Shown: positions 8,380-16,992 of the stretch, one piece after another | How the letters are laid out: the number at the start of each line of letters is the position of its first letter | Numbering within the stretch: position 1 is the first letter of the stretch | Assembly (NCBI RefSeq): GCF_938045345.1 | Contig: NZ_CALIMS010000049.1 | Location: 1-60,172 of the forward strand | DNA: 60,172 nucleotides | From: an uncultured Campylobacter sp. | GTDB taxonomy: Bacteria > Campylobacterota > Campylobacteria > Campylobacterales > Campylobacteraceae | Direction: 5' to 3' | Translations under genes and position numbers: made by a program | The notes under the pieces: model-generated | Databases searched by the model: none | Told to the model about the DNA's origin: nothing | Seen by the model: the letters and a program-made list of their open reading frames with translations, nothing else

Positions 8380-9114
8380 TTACGATATTATTTTGCCGTT
8401 TTTATTCACGATCGTTTCGCGACCGTCTAAATTGATCTTGACGTAGTCGTCGCTCAGAATTTTAATAACTTCTATCTCGTCGTAAAACATCGGCTTTACA
8501 ATTTCATTATCCTCATTATCGAGCAGCCCCCATTTACCGTCTTTTTTAACTTTAATGTATCCTTCGCAATATTTGATTTCGTCATAATATCCGCACAAAG
8601 TATTGTCAAAATCCCAAGCAAGCTCGTATACACAAGACACTACCTCTGTGCCCGTTTTATCGATAAAGCCCCATTTGCCGTCCTTTTCAATCTTTGCTAA
8701 GCCTTCGCAAAAACTCCCGGTCCGATCATATATGCAAGGAATAACTTCTTTGCCCGTTTCATCGATATATCCCCAATAACCGTTCTTTTTAACGTCCGCC
8801 AAGCCTTCGCGAAAAACGCCAACGTCATCATATATACAAGGAACGATCTCTTTGCCGGTTTTATCGATAAAACCCCAATAGCCGCTTTTTTGAACTTCCG
8901 CCAGTCCTTCGTCAAAATTATAAGCATCATCATATATACAAGAAATCACCTCTTTACCCGTTTTATCGATAAAGCCGAATTTATCGTTCTTTCTAACGCA
9001 TGCTAGGCCTTCGCTAAAATACGAAACGTCATCATAGATACAAGAAGCTATTTCCTTTCCCGTTTTATCGATAAAGCCCCATTTATCATTTTTTTTAACC
9101 CAAGCCGATACCAT
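8380..9114 (-). CDS. WG-repeat protein
   Basis: This 244-residue protein consists almost wholly of tandem WG repeats of about 33 residues. Five to six units contain (K)WGFIDKTGKE followed by V/I-x-CIYD, then a segment such as FSEGLA.V.KN. The first begins at residue ~8 and the last, divergent unit (GKWGLLDNEDNEIV) ends near 200. WG repeats form beta structures usually thought to mediate binding. No signal peptide or membrane segment is seen, so the protein is probably cytoplasmic. The repeat units are nearly identical at DNA level, so copy number may vary between strains. It sits between the HIT gene and ribBA on the same strand. Function unknown. Confidence 0.85.
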   Translation of the reverse strand: MVSAWVKKNDKWGFIDKTGKEIASCIYDDVSYFSEGLACVRKNDKFGFIDKTGKEVISCIYDDAYNFDEGLAEVQKSGYWGFIDKTGKEIVPCIYDDVGVFREGLADVKKNGYWGYIDETGKEVIPCIYDRTGSFCEGLAKIEKDGKWGFIDKTGTEVVSCVYELAWDFDNTLCGYYDEIKYCEGYIKVKKDGKWGLLDNEDNEIVKPMFYDEIEVIKILSDDYVKINLDGRETIVNKNGKIIS

Positions 9115-9129
9115 CTCGATCTTCCGAAT

Positions 9130-9618
9130 TTAAATTTTAATCTCCGCGTAAGCCGCTTTTAGCTTCTCAAAAAGCGGGGCGAACGAAACGCCGTTTACGC
9201 GGACGTTTGCGATCGTCGTGATGAAATTCGTATCGCGCTGCCACCGTGGCACGAGATGATAGTGCACGTGCTCGGCGATACCAGCACCCGCGTCGGCGCC
9301 TAGGTTCATGCCGATATTTACGCCGTTTGCGCCCAGCGTGCGCTTTAATATCCCCACTCCGGCGCGCACGTATCGGCTTATCTCTGCCCACGCATCATCG
9401 CTAAGGCACTCGATATTATCGACGTGCTCGTAAGGTATCACCATAAACGCGCCTGGGCTGTAAGGGTAGAGGTTCATCACCCCGAAGCAGTGCTGCGCGC
9501 GAAAAAGCACGCCGTTGCGATCATCAAACGCCGCATCCGCCGCTGCGTCGCAGAAGGGACAGCCGCTTCTTTTTTCGGTAAAATACTCGCTTCGCCAAGG
9601 GGCGCAAAGATAATCCAT
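9130..9618 (-). CDS. HIT family (histidine triad) nucleotide hydrolase/phosphorylase
   Basis: This 162-residue protein has the catalytic triad HVHYHLVPRW (H117, H119, H121) and an N-terminal GCPFC pair (C20, C23). This is the branch related to Ap4A phosphorylase and Fhit, and it would cleave dinucleoside polyphosphates or similar nucleotide conjugates. The start at ATG 9618 gives MDYLCAPWRSEYF, the conserved beginning of the family, with a GGAAAGG ribosome site. An upstream in-frame ATG at 9642 would add eight residues and is less likely. A HIT gene next to trpC also occurs in C. jejuni as I recall it, although here about 1 kb of array-filled DNA separates the two. Confidence 0.93.
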   Translation of the reverse strand: MDYLCAPWRSEYFTEKRSGCPFCDAAADAAFDDRNGVLFRAQHCFGVMNLYPYSPGAFMVIPYEHVDNIECLSDDAWAEISRYVRAGVGILKRTLGANGVNIGMNLGADAGAGIAEHVHYHLVPRWQRDTNFITTIANVRVNGVSFAPLFEKLKAAYAEIKI

Positions 9619-9913
9619 CTCTTTTCCTTTCCGAAATTCCAAAATTCTATGGAATTTTAAAATTTGCGTTTCGCAAAATTCTATGAAATTTGGAATTTAA
9701 AACTTCTAAATTTCATAAAATTTTAAATTTACGCGTTTTGCGCTTGCTCGCACGATGCGGAGCTATGCACGCGACGGGACGGGACGCGCTTTGCAATCCC
9801 AGACTGCGCAAGGCGCCTCCTCTGCGCGATATATGTTTGCGGATCGAAGCCCGCGGCGGGCATTGGTGCGCATTTGGCGGACACTCATCGCGCGGCAAAC
9901 ATAGCGTCTATCC

Positions 9914-10008
9914 GCTCCGCAGCCGTTCGCACAGCGTGCGATAACAAGCTCGCGATGCCAAGGCGTAGCACGTACGCTTACGCGGCATGCGACGTTAAAT
10001 CCACCAGT
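9914..10008. repeat. Imperfect direct repeat, copy 1
   Basis: This copy matches 10433-10527 at roughly 75-80% of positions by eye. Conserved blocks include CTCGCGATGCCA, GCTTACGC and GCATGCGA. No terminal inverted repeats or coding capacity were seen. Confidence 0.7.
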
Positions 10009-10432
10009 CTTTGCGCGGCGCATTATAACAAAACTTTGACGCACTCACAGGCACGGTACGCGGTGCCAAACCTGCGCCGCAATCACCATCGCAACACGCG
10101 GTAAAATTTAACGCGGCGCGGTCGCGGCGCAGCTGTAATACGGCTGCGGCTTAATCGCGTCGTATCGCAGGGTATCGCAGCCTTGCTAAGCCCCTACGCC
10201 GTCCGCTTTTACGATAGCTCGCTTTGCGCAGTTATCGTACGCGCAAGCTCCTCTGGACGGCTTGATCGCGAGTTACGATTAAATTTACGGCGCCATATAT
10301 AATCGCCGAGACCGGGCTTGCGTAAGCGTACGACATACGGGGCATTACAACAGACGCGCAATCCTAAGCAGTCAAATTCCGCAAGCGCAAACCCGCCTGC
10401 GCGAAGCTATGCAAAGCGTAAATTTAAACCTC

Positions 10433-10527
10433 ACTCCGTAGCCGCTCGCACGGCGCGCAATAACAAACTCGCGATGCCAACGCGCAGCGTAGATGCTTAC
10501 GCCGCATGCGATATTAAATTGCGCCAC
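10433..10527. repeat. Imperfect direct repeat, copy 2
   Basis: Second copy of the ~95-bp repeat at 9914-10008, in the same orientation about 520 bp away. It lies between the HIT gene and trpC. Confidence 0.7.
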
Positions 10528-10661
10528 GGCGCTAAATTTAAAGAGCCGTTAAATTTTAAAGTCCGCCGAATTTTAAAATTTACTGCCTTAAAATTTCGCT
10601 CCGTTCGCTAAATTTAACCGCTCGCTTCGGGTTTAAGCTTGCGCGATCAAACGAGCCAAAT

Positions 10662-11462
10662 TTAAATTTTACCGCCAGTGCCGAGCTTTATCTCACGCAA
10701 TGCCGCGCCGACGTCATTTTGGCGCATAAAATGCTCGCCGATCAAAAACGCATCGACGCCCGCCTCGTGCAAGCTTTTAAGCTGCTCGTGCGAGTGCAGA
10801 CCGCTTTCGGCGACGATGATCTTGCCGTTTGGAATCAGCGGGATCAGCCGCTCGCTCAGGCTCGTATCGACCTCGAAAGTCTCTAAATTTCGATGGTTGA
10901 TGCCGATAATACCCGCACCTGCGAAGATCGCCTTTTTCAGATCGTCCTTATCGTGGATCTCGCACAGCGCCTCAAGCCCCAGCCTGCGGGCAAACTCGAG
11001 CAGCTCTCTTAGCTCCTTGCGCTCAAGCGCTTTGGCGATCAGCAGTATAAAATCCGCGCCGTAAACCAGCGCTTCGAGAACCTGATAACGATCAACGATG
11101 AAATCCTTGCGCAAAATGGGCGTGCGAGTGTAGCGGCGGATCTGCGGGATGAACTCCAAATCGCCTCTGAAATAATGCGGCTCGGTAAGCACCGAAAAGG
11201 CGCTCGCACCTGCATTTTCGTACTCCACCGCAAGGCCTAGCGACTCAAAATCCTCACGGATGACCCCCTTGCTCGGGCTTGCCTTTTTAATCTCGGCGAT
11301 GATGCGCAGCGGGTCCTTCTCATCGCTTCTAAGCGCGCTTATGACGCCCCTCGGCTCGTAGGGATTGGCGCTTAGCGAGCGGCCGAGTAGATCCTCGGGT
11401 AGCCTTTCTTTACGAAGCGCGAGATCCTCGCGAGTGCGCTTTAAAATTTCATCCAAAATCAT
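10662..11462 (-). CDS. trpC: Indole-3-glycerol phosphate synthase TrpC
   Basis: This 266-residue (beta/alpha)8 enzyme of tryptophan biosynthesis closes the indole ring of indole-3-glycerol phosphate. Family motifs are IIAEIKKASPSKGVI (phosphate and catalytic lysine, about residues 53-67), LRKDFIVDRYQ, LCEIHD, GINHRNL and IVAESGLHS. Length is normal for a monofunctional TrpC. It starts at ATG 11462, two bases after the stop of the TPR gene, so it is the last member of the trmN6-ykgJ-TPR-trpC run. The gene stands apart from any other trp gene here, as I recall for C. jejuni. Confidence 0.97.
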   Translation of the reverse strand: MILDEILKRTREDLALRKERLPEDLLGRSLSANPYEPRGVISALRSDEKDPLRIIAEIKKASPSKGVIREDFESLGLAVEYENAGASAFSVLTEPHYFRGDLEFIPQIRRYTRTPILRKDFIVDRYQVLEALVYGADFILLIAKALERKELRELLEFARRLGLEALCEIHDKDDLKKAIFAGAGIIGINHRNLETFEVDTSLSERLIPLIPNGKIIVAESGLHSHEQLKSLHEAGVDAFLIGEHFMRQNDVGAALREIKLGTGGKI

Positions 11463-11464
11463 CG

Positions 11465-13309
11465 CTACTGCTTTGGTGTCTGGATTTTAGAGCCGGTGGG
11501 CTCTTTCGACGTAGAATTTTGCTCTGGCATAAAATCCTGCCTCGATACGGAATTTTGTCTTGACGAGGCAGAATTCTGCGCGGCGGAATTTATAGGCGTC
11601 GCAAAATTTTCAGAAGCCGCGGAATTTGGTGTCTGGTTTTGAATCGCGGAATTTGCAGACCCGGCAGAATTTTGCGAAGCGGAGTCTTTTGGCGTTAAAT
11701 CACGCGTTGCAGCGGAGCTCGAACGTGCGGAATCTAACACAGAGCTTTCGGGCGCCGTAGATTTTATGGAATTAGGCGAAGGAGTTTTTATTGCCGGGCT
11801 TTGCGGCGCCTGATCTTTCGGCACTGAGCCTTTTATCGTAGTGGGATTTTGCGATATGGAATTCTGCGGCGCTACGCCTGTACCTGCGGCGCACGCATCG
11901 ATCGCCTCCAAATGCTCTTTGCCTTCGGGGGAATTAAAAAATTCTGCGTCTTTGATCTTAGCCATTTCATTTTTAGCCTTGTCGCACTCGCCAAGCTTGT
12001 AGTATCCCCAAGCAAGCGAGTCCAGATAATACGGCGAGTCGGGGTCTTTTTGCAGGGCGCGGCGGACGAGCTCGATGCCCTTGCGAACGTCCAAATCGTG
12101 ATCTATTAAGATGTAGCCGTAGTAGTTTAGATGCACGGGGTCTTTAAGCTGCGGCGCGATATTTTCAAATTTCGCCACTACGCTAGATAGGGTCTTGGCG
12201 TCCACGTTTTTGCCCGCACTTTCATATTCGTAGATCGCTTCGATCGCCAAAAAGTCGTAATTTTTGGTTTTCATAAACTCATCGCGCGCCATTTTAATTG
12301 CGGTTTTATAGTCTTTCTTATGCGCGTAGGCATCGATTAGAAGCTCGCGCTTGTAGTCGTATTTTTTCAAAAGCTCGATTATTTTATCAAAGTCGTTTGA
12401 GTAGTAATAAATCGCTATCATATCGTCCAAGAATTTATTATCCCCTTTGGCTTCATACAGCGCTTCATCGATCTTAGCGACATCCAAATAGCGTTTATTC
12501 GCGCGATACACATCAGCTAGCAGCTCGCACGCCATACCCTGGGCGCAGCCGTAGATGCGCCTATGCGTCTCGATGATGCGGATCGCTCCGTCCGAATCAT
12601 CGAGTTTATTTAGCAGCACGTCGCATAATCTGATGAGATTTTCGTCAGTTTTGTCTAGCTCATAGGCTTTTTCAAAGTAGGTTTTGGCTAAAGTAAAATT
12701 CTCCATCGCATAATATGTCGCCGCTAAGATCGCGTAACTACGCGAAACTGGATCTACGGTGACTAGCTTAAGAGCAGCAGTATTGGCATTTAGATTATCT
12801 TTAATGCCTAAGTAGTAGCCGATTTTTACTCGCAGATACTCAGAGTCTGAGCTTAGGCTCTTTTCGCCGAGCTTTAAATAGCGCGCCGTATTTTTACGAT
12901 CTTTGATCGCAAAAGCAGTCTTTAGCGCCTCTAACAGATAAACGGACGAGCCCGTTTTATTGTATGCCTTTTCATATAAAAACATCGATGCAACGGGATC
13001 TTTATGCAGTAGCTCCAAAGCTGTAAGCAAATCGAAATTTAACTCGGCGTCCTCTTGCGCTCGCATCGCGTGATTTAGCTTTTCTTTGGTTATACTTTTA
13101 GCGCTTACACCGCGATTTATCAAGCTCTTTTTAATTGCATCTTTTGCACTGTTTTTTGTGCCAATGCTGGAATTCCGATCAGACGCCTTTTTATCCGTAA
13201 CGGACTGCTTCGCTGCTGCAGCATTCGTCCCACTTTCCGCACTTAGATACTGCGGCGCTAAAATCATCGCCGCGATTAAAATTCCGCTTAAAACCTTACC
13301 CCGATACAT
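11465..13309 (-). CDS. Secreted/envelope TPR-repeat protein with low-complexity C-terminal tail
   Basis: This 614-residue protein has an N-terminal signal peptide (hydrophobic core LSGILIAAMILAPQYLSA). Residues ~85-470 carry tetratricopeptide-like helical pairs, for example YAILAATYYAMENFTLAKTY and YYLDSLAWGYYKLGECDKA. Residues ~490-614 are a Gln/Asn/Ser/Pro-rich tail containing many QNS and xNS triplets, encoded by an RAATTY array (about nine in 370 bp). The gene neighbouring trpC in C. jejuni is also a TPR (lipo)protein as I recall it, but I see no lipobox here. It probably scaffolds an envelope complex; the partner is unknown. The tail looks like a species-specific extension added to a conserved protein. 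Confidence 0.88.
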   Translation of the reverse strand: MYRGKVLSGILIAAMILAPQYLSAESGTNAAAAKQSVTDKKASDRNSSIGTKNSAKDAIKKSLINRGVSAKSITKEKLNHAMRAQEDAELNFDLLTALELLHKDPVASMFLYEKAYNKTGSSVYLLEALKTAFAIKDRKNTARYLKLGEKSLSSDSEYLRVKIGYYLGIKDNLNANTAALKLVTVDPVSRSYAILAATYYAMENFTLAKTYFEKAYELDKTDENLIRLCDVLLNKLDDSDGAIRIIETHRRIYGCAQGMACELLADVYRANKRYLDVAKIDEALYEAKGDNKFLDDMIAIYYYSNDFDKIIELLKKYDYKRELLIDAYAHKKDYKTAIKMARDEFMKTKNYDFLAIEAIYEYESAGKNVDAKTLSSVVAKFENIAPQLKDPVHLNYYGYILIDHDLDVRKGIELVRRALQKDPDSPYYLDSLAWGYYKLGECDKAKNEMAKIKDAEFFNSPEGKEHLEAIDACAAGTGVAPQNSISQNPTTIKGSVPKDQAPQSPAIKTPSPNSIKSTAPESSVLDSARSSSAATRDLTPKDSASQNSAGSANSAIQNQTPNSAASENFATPINSAAQNSASSRQNSVSRQDFMPEQNSTSKEPTGSKIQTPKQ

Positions 13310-13647
13310 TCTTCCTCCAATTCTTTAGTATGCGTTTTAAAATATTCCCAAAACGGAAAGCTGCGGCACTGCTTCGGACGCAGCTCGTAAATCCCGCAGT
13401 TGCGTTGCGATTCGTCAAAAAATACGCACGCCAGACCATCTTCAAAGGGCTTTTCTTTTACACTAAATTTAGCGCCTATCTTGTCCAAATACGTCCTTTT
13501 AAGCTCCGCGGGCGAAATTTCAAATTTTACCGCAAGTGCCGCGATCTCACTCTCATCTATCCAGATGTAGCCGCTCTCTCCCGTGCAGCACTTGCCGCCG
13601 CAGCGTTCGCACGCGCTTGCATCGAAGCTAAAGCCAAACTCACTCAT
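13288..13647 (-). CDS. YkgJ-family cysteine cluster protein
   Basis: This 119-residue protein has the cysteine pattern of the UPF0153/YkgJ family, thought to bind zinc or iron-sulfur: CERCGGKCC near residues 14-22, then FFDESQRNCGIYELRPKQCRSFPFW near 83-107. The biochemical role is unknown. The start at ATG 13647 overlaps the trmN6 stop by 8 bp, and its C-terminus overlaps the TPR gene by 22 bp, so the genes are translationally coupled. The order methyltransferase-YkgJ-TPR-trpC resembles C. jejuni. Confidence 0.88.
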   Translation of the reverse strand: MSEFGFSFDASACERCGGKCCTGESGYIWIDESEIAALAVKFEISPAELKRTYLDKIGAKFSVKEKPFEDGLACVFFDESQRNCGIYELRPKQCRSFPFWEYFKTHTKELEEECIGVRF

Positions 13648-14881
13648 AATCCACGCTCGTTAAATCCGCGCTTTTGTAGATCGCGTGGGCTTGTGCGGTG
13701 CGCTTTCCGTGCGCGCTAGCATAGATCGGAAGGACGATCTCACAGGGCGAGCGCGAGTTCTTACGAGCCTGCAAAAGCGCGAGTTTAGCGGGCTTTGAAA
13801 TGTCAGGATAGACAAAACCAAGCCTCGTCAAATTTAGCCTAAACTCGCCCAAAAGCTCGCAAATTTTAGCTAGCTTGCCCGCCTCGTAGCAAAAAATAAG
13901 CGTACCGCCAGGCTTAAGATGAGCATTCGCAGATCGCACAAAATCCCGTAGGCTAAGGCTTACTGCGCTCTTACTAAGCGCCATGTGAGGCTCTTTGCTA
14001 AGCGAAATGCGCTCGCGATAAAATGGCGGATTTGAAACGATAAAGTCAAAACGCTTCTCGCTTTTAAACTCCGCGAAGTCCGCGTGCAAAATCTCGGCAG
14101 GCAGATCGTTTTGCAAAGAATTTAGCCTTAAGATTTCTAAATTTCGCTCTTGAATTTCTAGCAAGCTTAGATTGATGCTCTCAAAATCGCGTTTTAGCAA
14201 AAGCCCTAAAATTCCACATCCTGCGCCCACATCCAGCACGTCGCCGTATATCGCTCGCGGATTTAGAGCGCTTTTTAAACTACGCTCATCGCAAACTGCA
14301 AAGCCGCCGTCACGCAAGCACTCCGCAGTAAAATCCGCGCGCACCTTGGCGTCTTCAAATTTGCTCGCGAAATCTTTATCGTGCGTCTTTTGAGATTCTA
14401 AAGACTGCGCGATTTGCTCGTCACAAAATTTAAAATTTTCACCGCTTGCGATATCAGGCTTTAAAGCATGCCAGGCTTCGTCGTTTTGAAAATCGGAATT
14501 TTTACAGCGCTCGCTTTGAAATTTCTCCTGAAATTCCGCTTGAAATTTCATTTTAAATTCCGCCTTAAGTTCAGCGCAGCCCTTACTTCCAAAATCGCGA
14601 TCATTCCCTACGCTATGGTTAGCGACATACGACTCTTCTTTGCTAAAAGCGCAATCCTCGGCGCAAAATTCCGCTTCGCCGCCTGCGAAATCCGAAGCGC
14701 AAAACTGCGCATTAAAGCCTCCATCTGTCGCGTCTTTAAATTCCGCGCCACAGCCCAGCGCCCAAGAGCCATTTTGCGATGCTGCGTCAGCTTTACGCAC
14801 GCCTGAGCTTCTTATAAAATTCCACAAAAAAATCGTATCGCTAGTGTAGCGATAACCCTTTTTTGGCTGATAAAGCCTCAT
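13640..14881 (-). CDS. trmN6: TrmN6-type tRNA1(Val) adenine-N6 methyltransferase with large N-terminal insertion
   Basis: The product is a Rossmann-fold SAM methyltransferase expected to methylate A37 of tRNA1(Val). The N-terminus LYQPKKGYRYTSDT (3-16) is the family hallmark. The SAM motif DVLDVGAGCGIL is at 214-225, and the catalytic NPPFY at 284-288 marks N6-adenine methylation. The protein is 413 residues against about 230-250 for relatives. The excess is a block at about 27-207, rich in Glu, Phe, Lys, Ala and Asp and encoded by an RAATTY array (about ten between 14400 and 14825). It separates the start of the fold from the SAM motif. The insertion is in frame and the catalytic parts look intact. 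ATGA overlap with the upstream gene. Confidence 0.88.
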   Translation of the reverse strand: MRLYQPKKGYRYTSDTIFLWNFIRSSGVRKADAASQNGSWALGCGAEFKDATDGGFNAQFCASDFAGGEAEFCAEDCAFSKEESYVANHSVGNDRDFGSKGCAELKAEFKMKFQAEFQEKFQSERCKNSDFQNDEAWHALKPDIASGENFKFCDEQIAQSLESQKTHDKDFASKFEDAKVRADFTAECLRDGGFAVCDERSLKSALNPRAIYGDVLDVGAGCGILGLLLKRDFESINLSLLEIQERNLEILRLNSLQNDLPAEILHADFAEFKSEKRFDFIVSNPPFYRERISLSKEPHMALSKSAVSLSLRDFVRSANAHLKPGGTLIFCYEAGKLAKICELLGEFRLNLTRLGFVYPDISKPAKLALLQARKNSRSPCEIVLPIYASAHGKRTAQAHAIYKSADLTSVDYE

Positions 14882-15825
14882 CTGCGGATATTTTTGATGA
14901 TGGTATGAGCGTGATTTATCGCCACTACGATCGATCCGCCGCTTCTGCTGATGAGATCTCCGCCGACGTAAAGCCCACTAGTGGCGGTTTGAAGATTTTC
15001 ATCCACGATCGGCACGCCGTTTTCATCGTAAGCGATGCCGCATTTTTTAAGAAAATCGATCGGGCTCGTGCCGCCGATCGCGTATATCACGCGGTCAAAC
15101 ACGAGCTCGGTGCCATTATCAAATTTTACCAGCACCTTGCCGTTTTCATTCTCAAGAGCCTCTATATCGATACCTAAGCGCAAGATGATGTTGCCGTATT
15201 TGGTCTCGCGCATTACGTCGCTTTCGTTCGTCTCGTTTAGGCGGGTAAATTTAGCCTTGCGATAGCAAAGCGTCACGACATTGGTTTTACATAGCGCTAT
15301 AGCGTATTCCGCGGCTGAGTTACCACCTCCAACGACTAGAATTTTTTCATTGATCGTGCATTTATCAAGATTGAAATTTACGCGTTGCGTGATCGAAGGC
15401 GGAATTTTATAAGCGGGCTTATTGGGCTTGCCCATCCTACCAATTGCGACGATGACGTTGCGCGCGCGGTATCCAGCCAAGCTAGTCGTGATATAAAACT
15501 CATCTGCGTGCTTTTCGATCTTTTCGACCTCACTTTTGAAATTCGTATCGATTTCGTCGCTATCTAAGAGCTCGTCGAAATAATTTAGCACGCTCTCTTT
15601 CGTGCCGGTTTCAAACGAAATAGAGCCACGCGTCTCGCTGTCAAAGCCCTTATATTCTTTATCTACGCGCTTTTTATCTTTGTAAAACTGCCTAATCGTT
15701 TGAGAGTGGTTGTCGCCTTTTTCAAGCAGAAGCACGTGCGCGAGCCCGTTTCTTTTGGCTTCTACTACGGAAGCGATGCCGCAAGGACCGCCGCCGATCA
15801 CCGCCAAGTCGTAAACGTCTATCAT
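14878..15825 (-). CDS. Two-dinucleotide-binding flavoprotein (YpdA/thioredoxin reductase-like)
   Basis: This 315-residue protein has an FAD-binding GGGPCGIASV at the N-terminus (about 10-19), an NAD(P)H-binding VVGGGNSAAEYA near 163-174, and a closing FAD segment TSGLYVGGDLI near 285. No CxxC active-site pair lies between the domains, which argues against a classical thioredoxin reductase and for the YpdA-like branch of putative disulfide reductases or a ferredoxin-NADP reductase-like enzyme. A similar gene exists in C. jejuni (I recall Cj0559). It heads the minus-strand operon into trmN6 (ATGA overlap). Substrate unknown. Confidence 0.88.
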   Translation of the reverse strand: MIDVYDLAVIGGGPCGIASVVEAKRNGLAHVLLLEKGDNHSQTIRQFYKDKKRVDKEYKGFDSETRGSISFETGTKESVLNYFDELLDSDEIDTNFKSEVEKIEKHADEFYITTSLAGYRARNVIVAIGRMGKPNKPAYKIPPSITQRVNFNLDKCTINEKILVVGGGNSAAEYAIALCKTNVVTLCYRKAKFTRLNETNESDVMRETKYGNIILRLGIDIEALENENGKVLVKFDNGTELVFDRVIYAIGGTSPIDFLKKCGIAYDENGVPIVDENLQTATSGLYVGGDLISRSGGSIVVAINHAHTIIKNIRR

Positions 15826-16176
15826 AAATTTCCTTTAATCTTTTAAATTTCATACGAAATTATAGTAAAAATTCCATTAAAATCAGTGGAATTTCCTAGC
15901 AATTTCGTAGCTTAAATTTAAAATTTTAACGCTTTAAGATGCTTGCTTGGCTAAATTTGAAAAGACATAATTTTCTCCGTTTAAATTTTAAATTTCACGG
16001 CGCCAATCCGTTTGTAAAAGCTCATGCGGCGGAGCAGTAGAAGCACAGCAAGAGAGGCAGATTTTAAAATTTCACTTTGCCAAGATAGAATTTCGCGAGC
16101 TAAGACAAAGCGGTAAGGGCGGTAAAATTTTAAAATTTCACCGCCCAGGCAGGGGTTTTTAGTAGAATCTTTAAGG
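15826..16176. other. Gene-free stretch, ~350 bp, RAATTY-rich
   Basis: This stretch lies between tonB and the flavoprotein gene. It is A/T-rich with repeated AAATTTTAAAATTT-like blocks and no supportable open frame. No clear terminator for tonB was found; a promoter for the flavoprotein gene presumably lies at the left end, though no strong -10 box stands out. Confidence 0.6.
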
Positions 16177-16992
16177 CTAGTTAAAATTTAGTGTATACTT
16201 TATGCTAAAGTTAAATTCCATATCTTTCTCGACCTTTGGAAAGCTACCTTTGGTGCGCTCGACCGCGCTTAACGCGCCCTCATCAAGCGAATCGACATTC
16301 GAAGAAGACGTAACGCGAAGGCCCTTAACATCACCGCTTGCCGTATAGGTAAAGTGCACGCCTACGACGCCGATTTTACGCATACGTTGCGCATTTTTAG
16401 GGTAGTGCGACTGCGCGTAGCGCGAAATGATGGCGAAAATTTTCTTGCCGACATCGCTATTGTTAGGATCGCCACGGCTTGTTATAGCGTCGCTACCGCC
16501 ACCTGCACTACTGGAGCCGCCGCCCCCGCCGCTACCCAGCGAAATAGGCTTTGTCGGGTCAAATTTAGCCGTTAAATTCCTATCGCTGCTTTGAACTTTA
16601 TGCTCTTTTTTAGGCTTAGGTTTTTCGACCGGTTTTGGTTTTTCTACTGGCTTTGGCTTGGGCTTTTCGACCGGTTTGGGTTTTTCGACTACGGGCTCCG
16701 GTATCGGCTCGGGTTCAGGAATCGGCTCAGGCTCCGGTATCGGTTCCGGCTCCGGCGGAGTGGGCTCGGGCTCCGGTTCAGACTCGGACTGATCGGAAGG
16801 AGGCGGGATATTCGGCTCATCCGAGATATCGCCCTGCCTAGCCTCGTCCGTTATACTATCGATGGAAAAGGCTATCATATCGGGCATGCTAGGCGGCTTC
16901 GGCGCCGAGGATATAAATACGAAAACACCCACAGCGATGATGCAATGCAGCACCAAAGATACAATGAAACCTACTGCGCTATCTTTATTCAT
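16177..16992 (-). CDS. tonB: TonB energy-transducing protein
   Basis: This 271-residue periplasm-spanning protein transmits proton-motive energy from ExbB/ExbD to outer-membrane receptors. One N-terminal membrane helix (about 9-29) is followed by a long Pro-Glu then Pro-Lys repeat region (about 65-130), the rigid linker. A Gly/Ser stretch comes next, then a C-terminal TonB domain with YAQSHYPKNAQRMRK and VHFTYTASGDVKGLRV (about 195-271). It overlaps exbD by 4 bp (ATGA) and is the last gene of exbB-exbD-tonB. The PE/PK region is built of short DNA repeats and may vary in length. The likely client receptor is encoded divergently at 18076. Confidence 0.95.
   Translation of the reverse strand: MNKDSAVGFIVSLVLHCIIAVGVFVFISSAPKPPSMPDMIAFSIDSITDEARQGDISDEPNIPPPSDQSESEPEPEPTPPEPEPIPEPEPIPEPEPIPEPVVEKPKPVEKPKPKPVEKPKPVEKPKPKKEHKVQSSDRNLTAKFDPTKPISLGSGGGGGSSSAGGGSDAITSRGDPNNSDVGKKIFAIISRYAQSHYPKNAQRMRKIGVVGVHFTYTASGDVKGLRVTSSSNVDSLDEGALSAVERTKGSFPKVEKDMEFNFSIKYTLNFN

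Larger units (their letters stand above)
9619..10661. other. Gene-free stretch, ~1 kb, with RAATTY array and imperfect direct repeat
   Basis: No gene is supported here. The left end (9630-9735) holds about ten RAATTY hexamers in 100 bp, including two near-identical 18-mers built on AAATTCTATG (around 9642 and 9677). The middle and right are G+C-rich with an imperfect direct repeat of about 95 bp (9914-10008 and 10433-10527). Open frames run through both repeat copies in the same phase, but half or more of the differing codons change the amino acid and no ribosome sites precede them, so I read them as non-coding. Confidence 0.7.

Noticed and set aside
9690..10611. Open frames through the direct repeat (9874-10104 and 10318-10611) with similar translations
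   Set aside because: Codon differences between the copies are mostly amino-acid-changing and there are no ribosome sites, so the similarity reflects the DNA repeat.
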